5,293 bases of DNA from positions 1-5,293 of the forward strand of contig CADCPP010000110.1 of NCBI GenBank assembly GCA_902803355.1, in the 5' to 3' direction. Positions 1 to 5,293 of this stretch are shown here, in pieces. How positions within the stretch are numbered: the first letter of the stretch is position 1; every line of letters starts with the position of its first letter. The translations under genes and the position numbers were made by a program. The DNA is from an uncultured Lachnospiraceae bacterium (GTDB lineage: Bacteria; Bacillota; Clostridia; Lachnospirales; Lachnospiraceae). The notes under the pieces are model-generated. The model was given only the letters and a program-made list of their open reading frames with translations. It did not search any database and was not told where the DNA came from.

Positions 1-1837
1 CCTGCAGGACGCGGTCATCACCATGCGCGACGGCCGCTACTGCCTGCCCGTGAAGGCGGAGCACAAATCGCAGGTCTCCGGCATCGTGCACGATCAGTCC
101 GGCAGCGGCAAGGCCCTGTTCATCGAGCCCATCAGCGTGGTGCGGCTGAACAACGAGTGGCGCGAGCTGGAGATCCGTGAGCAGAAGGAGATCGAAGCCG
201 TGCTGGCCGATCTTTCCGGCAAGGTGGTCAGCTGGGGCGCGGCCGTAATCGAAGACTATAAGCTCCTTACCGAGCTGGATTTCATTTTCGCGAAAGCGCG
301 GCTCTCCCGCAGTGACAAGGGCATCGCGCCGGAGCTGGACGAGGGCCGCCTGCTGGACCTTAAGAAAGCGCGTCATCCGCTGCTGGATCCGAAGAGCGTG
401 GTCCCGATCGATGTGAAGCTCGGCGGAGACTACGACCAGCTGATCGTCACCGGCCCGAACACCGGCGGCAAGACGGTTTCCCTGAAAACAGTCGGCCTGC
501 TCTCGCTCATGGGTCAGTCCGGCCTGCATATCCCGGCAGCGGTGAACTCCCGCATCCCGGTGTTCAAGGAAGTTTTTGCGGATATCGGCGATGAACAGAG
601 CATCGAGCAGAGCCTCTCCACCTTCTCCTCTCACATGAAGAACATCGTGGAGATCATGGCGAAGGCGGATCCGGACTCGCTCTGTCTTTTCGATGAGCTG
701 GGCGCCGGCACCGACCCGACCGAGGGCGCGGCGCTGGCCATGGCTATCTTAAGCCGCCTCCATACCGATGCCGTCCGCACCATGGCGACCACGCATTACA
801 GCGAGCTGAAGATCTACGCCCTGAATACGCCGGGCGTGGAGAACGCCTCCTGCGAGTTCGATGTGGCCACGCTCCGCCCGACTTACCGCCTGCTCGTGGG
901 CATTCCGGGAAAGAGCAACGCCTTCGCCATCGCGAAGAAGCTGGGGCTGGACGAGACCATCATCGAGGAAGCCGGCTCCTACATCAATTCGAATGAGGAA
1001 GCCTTTGAGGACGTCATTGCCGAGCTGGACCGCCAGCGCCGCGAGATGGAAAAAGCCGAAAGCGAGATCCGCCGCTTAAAGCGCGACACTGAGACCATGA
1101 AGGCCGAGGCCGAGCAGCGGCGCGGCAGTATGGAGGCGCAGCGTGAAAAGCTCCTGCGCGAGGCACGCGAAGAAGCCCGCGCGATCCTCCAGGAAGCCAA
1201 GGACACGGCGGACAAGGCCATCAAAGAGCTGCGAAAAAGCGGGCAGAGCGTCGGGAAGGAGCAGGAAGAGATCCGCTCGTCCCTTCGGCTTGCCGTGCAG
1301 AGCACCGACGAAAAGCTCGCGGCAGAAGACGCCGCAAGACGGCAGCGTCAGGTCACCGTGACCGAAAAGAAGCTGCGCCTCGGGGATACCGTCCACGTGC
1401 ACTCGCTGGGACTGAAAGGGACCGTCCTTTCCCTGCCTGACGCAAAGGGCGAGCTGACCGTGCAGATGGGGATCTTAAAGTCCCGCGTGAACGCGTCCGA
1501 TGTGGAGCTTGTCCCGGAAGCGACCACCACCATTGAAGGCAGGCGTCACGCCGGCAACGGCGGCGGAAACAGCTTCCAGAAGGCGCTCACCATCTCCACG
1601 GAGATCAATCTGATCGGACAGACCACGGATGAAGCGTCCGTAGCGCTGGAGAAATACATCGACGATGCGTACCTGGCCCATATGGAGAAGATCCGCATCA
1701 TCCACGGCCGCGGCACCGGCGCGTTAAAGAGCGCGGTGGCCAAAGTCCTGCAGAAGAGCAAATACATCAAATCGTTCGAAAGCGCCCCCTTCAATGAGGG
1801 CGGATACGGCGCGACGATCGCCTATTTAAAGAAGTAA
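1..1837 (+). CDS. mutS2: Endonuclease MutS2 / ribosome-splitting ATPase, 5'-truncated by window edge
   Basis: The reading frame is open from base 2 (LQDAVIT before the Met at 23), so the gene enters from the left. About 611 residues are visible of the family's usual 780 or so. Counting Met23 as residue 1, the ATPase shows a Walker A loop GPNTGGKT (144-151), the MutS2-type segment IGDEQSIEQSLSTFSSH (188-204), Walker B LCLFDE (220-225) with GAGTDPTEG, and the H-loop TTH (256-258). A charged coiled coil follows (about 325-450), then a small KOW-like beta domain (about 453-498), then a C-terminal Smr domain (about 525-604) with HGRGTGALK (561-569). Known MutS2 proteins bind branched DNA and limit recombination; the Bacillus subtilis protein also splits collided ribosomes. 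The Smr motif usually LDLRG reads INLIG (528-532), so nuclease activity is uncertain. The gene is tightly followed by a response regulator. Family identity is very secure. Confidence 0.97.
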   Translation, partial: LQDAVITMRDGRYCLPVKAEHKSQVSGIVHDQSGSGKALFIEPISVVRLNNEWRELEIREQKEIEAVLADLSGKVVSWGAAVIEDYKLLTELDFIFAKARLSRSDKGIAPELDEGRLLDLKKARHPLLDPKSVVPIDVKLGGDYDQLIVTGPNTGGKTVSLKTVGLLSLMGQSGLHIPAAVNSRIPVFKEVFADIGDEQSIEQSLSTFSSHMKNIVEIMAKADPDSLCLFDELGAGTDPTEGAALAMAILSRLHTDAVRTMATTHYSELKIYALNTPGVENASCEFDVATLRPTYRLLVGIPGKSNAFAIAKKLGLDETIIEEAGSYINSNEEAFEDVIAELDRQRREMEKAESEIRRLKRDTETMKAEAEQRRGSMEAQREKLLREAREEARAILQEAKDTADKAIKELRKSGQSVGKEQEEIRSSLRLAVQSTDEKLAAEDAARRQRQVTVTEKKLRLGDTVHVHSLGLKGTVLSLPDAKGELTVQMGILKSRVNASDVELVPEATTTIEGRRHAGNGGGNSFQKALTISTEINLIGQTTDEASVALEKYIDDAYLAHMEKIRIIHGRGTGALKSAVAKVLQKSKYIKSFESAPFNEGGYGATIAYLKK

Positions 1838-1841
1838 GGAG
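1836..1841 (+). promoter_or_regulatory. Ribosome binding site of the response regulator, overlapping the mutS2 stop
   Basis: AAGGAG lies 4 nt before the ATG at 1846, and its first two bases are the last two of the mutS2 TAA. This fixes the regulator start and suggests that ribosomes finishing mutS2 can reinitiate on the next gene. Confidence 0.75.
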
Positions 1842-1845
1842 CGTT

Positions 1846-2559
1846 ATGAGCAAGCAGCGCATTCTGATCGTTGACGATGATGAAAACATCGCCGAGCTGA
1901 TCTCCCTGTATCTGACCAAGGAATGCTTCGAGACGGAGGAGGTGCACGACGGCGCCGCCGTCATGGATGCCTTTCACCGCTTCGCGCCGGATCTGATCCT
2001 GCTGGATCTGATGCTGCCCGGCAAGGATGGCTACCAGCTCTGCCGCGAGATCCGCGCGGAAAGCAGCGTGCCCATCATGATGCTCTCCGCCAAGGGCGAG
2101 GTCTTCGACAAGGTGCTTGGCCTTGAGCTCGGCGCCGATGACTACATGATCAAGCCTTTTGACAATAAGGAGATGGTGGCACGGGTCAAGGCCATTCTGC
2201 GGCGCACGGCGTCTGCGGCTACACCGTCCGCAGACGAGGCAGCTGCGACGCAGGGGCAGGCGGTCTCGCTGCCGGATCTTAAGGTCAGTCTGTCCAATTA
2301 CAGCGTGACCTACATGGACACGCCGCTGTATATGACCGCGCGGGAGATCGAGATCCTGTACCTGCTTGCCTCAAATCCCAATCAGGTCTTTACCCGCGAG
2401 CAGCTGCTTGACCGTCTCTGGGGCTACGACTACGTGGGCGATTCCCGCACCGTGGACGTGTATATCAAGCGGCTGCGCAAGAAGCTGCCGGAGCACCCTG
2501 CCTGGAGGCTCTCCACCGTGTGGGGGGTCGGGTACCGTTTTGAGGTGAATAAGCAGTAG
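1846..2559 (+). CDS. OmpR/PhoB-family DNA-binding response regulator
   Basis: This 237-residue protein has the normal length for the family. The receiver domain (about 4-117) shows the acidic pocket Asp10-Asp12, phospho-acceptor Asp54 in LLDLMLPGKDG, Ser81 at the switch Ser/Thr position, Tyr100 and Lys103 in the YMIKPF motif. A linker rich in Ala, Gln and Thr (about 121-140) leads to a winged-helix domain (about 141-235) with the family's MTAREIEILYLL, VFTREQLL, RTVDVYIKRLRKKL and WGVGYRF segments. It should be phosphorylated by the histidine kinase encoded 16 nt downstream and then act as a dimeric transcription factor on direct-repeat sites. Target genes cannot be read from the window. The only unusual point is a perfect DNA hairpin in the linker-coding stretch. 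No specific gene name is justified because the family has many close paralogues. Confidence 0.96.
   Translation: MSKQRILIVDDDENIAELISLYLTKECFETEEVHDGAAVMDAFHRFAPDLILLDLMLPGKDGYQLCREIRAESSVPIMMLSAKGEVFDKVLGLELGADDYMIKPFDNKEMVARVKAILRRTASAATPSADEAAATQGQAVSLPDLKVSLSNYSVTYMDTPLYMTAREIEILYLLASNPNQVFTREQLLDRLWGYDYVGDSRTVDVYIKRLRKKLPEHPAWRLSTVWGVGYRFEVNKQ
2210..2236 (+). repeat. Perfect inverted repeat inside the regulator's interdomain linker
   Basis: CGTCTGCGG (2210-2218) and CCGCAGACG (2228-2236) are exact reverse complements separated by 9 nt, so the mRNA could form a stable 9-bp hairpin. It is not followed by a T tract and is therefore not an intrinsic terminator. It sits exactly where the protein sequence is least constrained, between the receiver and DNA-binding domains. 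A chance origin in GC-rich coding DNA remains possible. Confidence 0.55.
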
Positions 2560-2564
2560 GGCAG

Positions 2565-2571
2565 AAAGAGG
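2565..2571 (+). promoter_or_regulatory. Ribosome binding site supporting a TTG start for the histidine kinase
   Basis: AAAGAGG is one mismatch from the ideal AAGGAGG and stands 4 nt before TTG 2576, the same spacing used by the upstream regulator. The alternative GAGGAG at 2578-2583 leaves only 1 nt before ATG 2585, too close for normal initiation. From AAAGAGG to that ATG is 13 nt, rather far. Confidence 0.55.
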
Positions 2572-2575
2572 CTTT

Positions 2576-3973
2576 TTGAGGAGCATGAAGAATCGTCTGG
2601 CGCTGAAATTCATTCTGGCCTACGCCGTCTTCGGCGTGCTGGCCTTCGCACTGGTGGCTGTGTTCGGCAGCCGCCTCTGCCTGCGTGCCGCGCTGCGCTC
2701 CGCCTCCGATGAGCTCTACCGCGAGGCGCGTACGATCGCGTCCTACCAGAGCTCTTCCTATGCCTCTTCCCACGACTTTGACCCCGCCTACCTGGTCCGC
2801 TACAGCAGCATCACCGACTGCCGCGTCCTGATCCTGGACAGCACGAACCGCGTGCTCTTTGATACCGATCTGCCCTCGCTTCTCGGCCGGACGATCGCCT
2901 TTGACCCGGCAGATTCCGCGAGTTTCTACCGTGTGGGTGATTTTTACGGTGCCTTTCAAAACGAAACGTTAAGCGTCTTCTCCCCGATCATCGCGCAGAC
3001 CTATGCCTACGGCTACGTGACGCTGCACCAGCCCATGAGCATCATCAACAGCCGTGCGGATGCCATGCTCGGGAACCTCTACCTCATCTCCGCCTCCGTC
3101 TTCGCCATCTCCCTCCTGCTTCTGCTCGTTCTTCACTTTACCGTGCTAAAGCCGCTGGAGACGATCACGGACGGCGCGCAGGAATATGCCCTCGGTCACC
3201 TGGGGCACCGCATCCCCGTGAAGAGCCGCGACGAGGTCGGCTACCTTTCCAACACGCTGAACGTGATGGCGCAGGAGCTGCAGAGCGCCGATGAAACGCA
3301 GAAAAAGTTCATTGCCAATGTTTCCCACGATTTCCGCTCGCCCCTCACCTCCATCCGCGGCTATCTGCAGGCCATGAAGGACGGCGTGATCCCTGCCGAA
3401 AAGCAGGAAAAGTATATGGATATCATCATCGGGGAGACCGACCGCCTGACTAATCTGACGCAGAGCATGCTGACCCTGAACACGCTGGATGAAGCCCGCC
3501 AGGGTCTGGAATACTCCGATTTTGACATAGTCGCGCTCATCAGGACCGTCTGCGCCACCTTCGGCGCGGTCTGCGAGCAGCGCAGTATTTATTTCGACCT
3601 GCACTTCTCCGACGGGCAGATCATGGTGCACGGGGATACCGGCCGCATCCAGCAGGTCATGATGAACCTGATCGACAACGCGATCAAGTTCTCGCCCGAT
3701 GGCTCCGCCATCCGCATCAGTGTGCGCGCCGCCGGTGAAAAAGCCTCCGTTTCCGTCAAGGATTTCGGCTGCGGGATCGCAAAGGAAGACCTGGCCAAGA
3801 TCTGGACCCGCTTTTATAAAACCGACTCTTCCCGCGGAAAAGACAAGAAGGGGACCGGACTCGGCCTTTCTATCGTCAAAGAGATCATCACGGCTCACGG
3901 CGAGACCATCGATGTCACCTCGACGCCCGGCAGCGGGACCGAATTCATCTTCCGTCTCCCCCTGGCCCGCTGA
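2576..3973 (+). CDS. HAMP-domain sensor histidine kinase, membrane-bound
   Basis: With TTG 2576 as start the protein has 465 residues; ATG 2585 would remove three. A first membrane helix (about 9-31), an extracytoplasmic sensor of about 130 residues (32-163) and a second helix (about 165-190) precede a HAMP domain (about 187-240, with Pro193 and the DEVGYLSNTLNVMA segment). The dimerisation and phospho-acceptor helix carries His251 in NVSHDFRSPLTS. The ATPase domain has the N box (Asn364, Asn368), G1 box DFGCG (396-400), F box WTRFYKTD (410-417) and G2 box GTGLGLSIVKEI (426-437). This is a complete, apparently active class I kinase and the evident partner of the adjacent regulator. The sensor contains VLILDSTNRVLFDTD (84-98), which suggests a Cache/PAS-like fold, but no ligand can be named. 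The stop codon lies in a candidate terminator hairpin. Confidence 0.95.
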   Translation: MRSMKNRLALKFILAYAVFGVLAFALVAVFGSRLCLRAALRSASDELYREARTIASYQSSSYASSHDFDPAYLVRYSSITDCRVLILDSTNRVLFDTDLPSLLGRTIAFDPADSASFYRVGDFYGAFQNETLSVFSPIIAQTYAYGYVTLHQPMSIINSRADAMLGNLYLISASVFAISLLLLLVLHFTVLKPLETITDGAQEYALGHLGHRIPVKSRDEVGYLSNTLNVMAQELQSADETQKKFIANVSHDFRSPLTSIRGYLQAMKDGVIPAEKQEKYMDIIIGETDRLTNLTQSMLTLNTLDEARQGLEYSDFDIVALIRTVCATFGAVCEQRSIYFDLHFSDGQIMVHGDTGRIQQVMMNLIDNAIKFSPDGSAIRISVRAAGEKASVSVKDFGCGIAKEDLAKIWTRFYKTDSSRGKDKKGTGLGLSIVKEIITAHGETIDVTSTPGSGTEFIFRLPLAR

Positions 3974-3990
3974 TTTCGTCTTTTTCCGTT
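3931..3990 (+). terminator. Candidate intrinsic terminator overlapping the kinase stop codon
   Basis: CAGCGGG (3931-3937) pairs with CCCGCTG (3966-3972). CC 3939-3940 pairs with GG 3964-3965 across a single bulged A, giving a 9-bp GC-rich stem with a loop of about 23 nt. ATTTCGTCTTTTTCCG follows at once, continuing as a T-rich tract. The arm positions include the end of the kinase gene and its TGA. The long loop and interrupted T tract make it less than ideal, but it is the only hairpin seen before the next promoter. Confidence 0.5.
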
Positions 3991-4050
3991 CTTTTTGCCT
4001 CAATTTTCCTTCCGTTTTCCGTCCTCCTCCCCACATTTCACAATTTCGCA
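3974..4050 (+). other. Pyrimidine-rich intergenic tract
   Basis: From 3974 to 4030 only 7 of 57 bases are purines, and runs of T and C continue to about 4035. No open reading frame with a ribosome binding site and no second hairpin was found here. It contrasts sharply with the GC-rich genes on either side. It probably serves as the U-rich tail of the terminator and as upstream promoter DNA. Confidence 0.6.
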
Positions 4051-4051
4051 G

Positions 4052-4080
4052 TTGTTTTTTGAATGTCAGTTTTTTATAAT
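4052..4080 (+). promoter_or_regulatory. Sigma-A-type promoter of the acyltransferase gene
   Basis: TTGTTT (4052-4057) and a perfect TATAAT (4075-4080) are separated by exactly 17 nt, and the spacer is T-rich. Transcription would start near 4087, giving a leader of about 43 nt before the ATG at 4130. The -35 box has four of six consensus bases. Its position in an AT-rich island just upstream of the gene supports the call. Confidence 0.75.
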
Positions 4081-4100
4081 AATGTAGTCATCACATTGTT
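4078..4100 (+). promoter_or_regulatory. Imperfect palindrome at the transcription start, possible operator
   Basis: AATGT (4081-4085) and ACATT (4093-4097) are inverted around a 7-nt centre. The symmetry extends outward to AA/TT with one T-G mismatch, giving arms of about 8 bp. It overlaps the end of the -10 box and the predicted start site, where a repressor would block transcription. The short perfect arms and AT-rich context mean chance cannot be excluded. Confidence 0.35.
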
Positions 4101-4115
4101 GCCGTTTCAGAAGAT

Positions 4116-4120
4116 GGGAG
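4116..4120 (+). promoter_or_regulatory. Ribosome binding site of the acyltransferase
   Basis: GGGAG stands 9 nt before ATG 4130, a normal spacing. A second purine run, AGGGG at 4122-4126, is only 3 nt from the ATG and is less likely to be the main site. The next in-frame Met lies about 30 codons further on, so 4130 is the favoured start. Confidence 0.6.
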
Positions 4121-4129
4121 CAGGGGCTC

Positions 4130-5290
4130 ATGGCTAAAGATCACTATTCCTTTCATCGCTGGTTTTATTTTCACATACTGACGCCGGTGTTCCGCATCTG
4201 GTTCGGCTCTCATCATGTCATGAGCTATCCTAAAGTACCGGATCTTCCGGAGCATTTCCTTCTGATCTGCAACCATGTGACCAACCTCGATCCTTTTCTG
4301 GTGGGGCTCTCCCTTCACCGGCATATGTACTTCGTAGCCACGGAGCATCTGTTCCGTCTGGGCCTGCGCAGTAAACTGATCACCTCTCTTGCCGATCCCA
4401 TCCCTCTTGCAAAGGGCGGCAATGCCTCCGGCGCCGTGCTCGAGATCCTTCGCCGGCTGAAGGCCGGCCGGTCCGTCTGCCTCTTTGCCGAAGGCAACTG
4501 TACCTGGGACGGCCGCACCGCAGACTTTCCTTCCGCGACCGGCAAAATGATCCGTTCCTCCAGGGCGCCGCTTGTGACCTGCCGCATCATCGGCGGGTAC
4601 TTCGCGCATCCGCGCTGGGCTTATACCAGCCGAAAAGGGCCGCTCCGCTGTGAGGTGACGGGTATCTACCAGCCGGAAGAGCTGGCAAAGATGAAGCCTG
4701 AAGAGATCAACGAGCTGATCCGCCGGGGCATCGGAGAAGATGCCTACGAAAGGCAGCTTGAGGCGCCGCAGCGCTACCCCGGCAGGCGCCTCAGCTTCGG
4801 GCTTGAGCGCACCCTCCTTGCCTGTCCGAAGTGCGGGAAGCTTCGCAGCATCACTTCGGCTGATGATAGCTTTTCCTGCTCCTGCGGCCTTAAAGGCAGC
4901 TACGATGAATACGGCATGCTGCACGGGGAAGGCTTTGCGTTTCAGACGATCCGGGACTGGGAAGACTGGCAGCGCGGCTTTTTCGCCTCGCTTCCCGCGC
5001 CGGGCGAAGAAGAGACCGTTTATGCCTCGGATGACGGCATTATTTTAAACCGGGTCTCCGGCCATCAAAACCACCGCTCCGCGCCGGATACGCTCCGCGC
5101 CACAGACCGGGGCATCTATTTCGGCAGTCAGTTTTTCCCCTATACGGGCATGGCCGATGTGGCCGTCCGCCTGCATGGCAACGTCACCTTCTCCATGAAG
5201 GACGGCTCCTATTATGATCTGAAGAAGGCCGATAAGAGCGATTACAGCGGCCGTATCTATAAGCTTTTGTTTGAGAGGTATGCCTTATGA
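4130..5290 (+). CDS. PlsC-like lysophospholipid acyltransferase with zinc ribbon and extra C-terminal domain
   Basis: The 386-residue protein begins with an aromatic, hydrophobic segment (about 10-26) likely to associate with the membrane. The acyltransferase domain (about 40-215) has the catalytic HX4D motif in NHVTNLDP (His49, Asp54) and a second conserved block FAEGNCTWDG (119-128), a variant of the usual FPEGTRS. Enzymes of this superfamily move an acyl group from acyl-ACP or acyl-CoA to a lysophospholipid, typically making phosphatidic acid from lysophosphatidate at the inner membrane face. After it comes CPKC (232-235) with Cys250 and Cys252, spaced CX2C-X14-CXC like a zinc ribbon, then about 130 residues of mixed beta-rich sequence that I cannot assign. 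Standard PlsC proteins are about 200-250 residues, so roughly 140-180 are additional. The substrate is not proven. The gene has its own promoter and overlaps a following gene by four bases. Confidence 0.88.
   Translation: MAKDHYSFHRWFYFHILTPVFRIWFGSHHVMSYPKVPDLPEHFLLICNHVTNLDPFLVGLSLHRHMYFVATEHLFRLGLRSKLITSLADPIPLAKGGNASGAVLEILRRLKAGRSVCLFAEGNCTWDGRTADFPSATGKMIRSSRAPLVTCRIIGGYFAHPRWAYTSRKGPLRCEVTGIYQPEELAKMKPEEINELIRRGIGEDAYERQLEAPQRYPGRRLSFGLERTLLACPKCGKLRSITSADDSFSCSCGLKGSYDEYGMLHGEGFAFQTIRDWEDWQRGFFASLPAPGEEETVYASDDGIILNRVSGHQNHRSAPDTLRATDRGIYFGSQFFPYTGMADVAVRLHGNVTFSMKDGSYYDLKKADKSDYSGRIYKLLFERYAL
5274..5278 (+). promoter_or_regulatory. Ribosome binding site for the gene at the right edge
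   Basis: AGAGG lies inside the last codons of the acyltransferase and 8 nt before ATG 5287, an ideal distance. The other ATG nearby (5280) would be only 1 nt away. Confidence 0.5.
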
Positions 5291-5293
5291 CCA
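5287..5293 (+). CDS. Start of a downstream gene, cut by the window edge
   Basis: ATG 5287-5289 overlaps the TGA of the acyltransferase (5288-5290) in the ATGA form typical of translationally coupled genes, with AGAGG 8 nt before it. Only Met-Thr and one base of the next codon are visible, so no product can be proposed. A gene coupled in this way would usually share a process with its upstream partner, here membrane lipid metabolism, but that is inference. Confidence 0.45.

Noticed and set aside
2465..2959. A 164-codon minus-strand frame across the regulator-kinase junction
   Set aside because: It overlaps two genuine genes with conserved motifs on the other strand and resembles no family.
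3146..4036. A 296-codon open frame on the minus strand opposite the histidine kinase
   Set aside because: It lies entirely opposite a kinase gene with all family motifs, and its translation shows low-complexity Gly/Asp/Ala-rich sequence with no recognisable domain. Long antisense frames are expected in GC-rich coding DNA.
3699..4079. A + strand frame extending from the kinase into the intergenic tract
   Set aside because: Its first part is an out-of-frame reading of the kinase ATPase domain and its last part is translated pyrimidine tract; no ribosome binding site precedes it.
4059..4080. TTGAAT as an alternative -35 box for the acyltransferase promoter
   Set aside because: It would leave only 10 nt before TATAAT, whereas TTGTTT gives the standard 17.
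4081..4129. Riboswitch or T-box in the acyltransferase leader
   Set aside because: The predicted leader is only about 43 nt and shows no hairpin with an alternative terminator; it is too short for known classes.
4091..4924. A 277-codon open frame on the minus strand opposite the acyltransferase
   Set aside because: It is antisense to a well-supported gene, runs through its promoter and leader, and has no recognisable motif.
1..5293. Mobile element, CRISPR array, phage or defence system
   Set aside because: No transposase, integrase, direct-repeat array, terminal inverted repeats or defence-type genes were seen; composition is uniform apart from the one intergenic AT/pyrimidine-rich island.

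Overview
This is a GC-rich stretch (roughly 60% G+C by eye) of densely packed genes, all on the + strand. It carries the C-terminal four-fifths of a MutS2 gene, an OmpR-type response regulator, a HAMP sensor histidine kinase, an acyltransferase of the PlsC type with extra C-terminal domains, and the first bases of a further gene. MutS2 is typical of Firmicutes. The AAGGAG-type ribosome binding sites, the NLIG form of the MutS2 Smr motif and the acyltransferase-zinc-ribbon architecture all suit a GC-rich clostridial anaerobe, perhaps Lachnospiraceae-like. That placement is inferred from remembered protein resemblance, not from a search.

Left block (1-3973): mutS2, the response regulator and the histidine kinase follow one another with gaps of 8 and 16 nt, so they are probably co-transcribed. 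The regulator's ribosome binding site overlaps the mutS2 stop codon. The regulator and kinase form a complete cognate pair: phospho-acceptor Asp54, phospho-donor His251, HAMP, N/G1/G2 ATP-binding boxes and an extracytoplasmic sensor domain of about 130 residues. The kinase most likely starts at a TTG codon. A bulged GC-rich hairpin followed by T-rich sequence overlaps the kinase stop codon and probably ends this transcript.

Intergenic region (3974-4129): the first part is a striking pyrimidine-rich tract. It is followed by a near-consensus sigma-A promoter (TTGTTT, 17 nt, TATAAT) with a short imperfect palindrome at the expected transcription start, which could be an operator.

Right block (4130-5293): a PlsC-like acyltransferase is followed in the same polypeptide by a four-cysteine zinc ribbon and about 130 residues of unassigned C-terminal sequence. 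Its stop codon overlaps an ATG in an ATGA arrangement, preceded by a well-placed ribosome binding site, so a further translationally coupled gene begins at the right edge.

No mobile element, CRISPR array, tRNA or rRNA was seen. The window looks like an ordinary chromosomal region. The points most worth following are the acyltransferase architecture and its promoter-operator, the altered Smr motif of MutS2, and the tight linkage of mutS2 to a two-component system.
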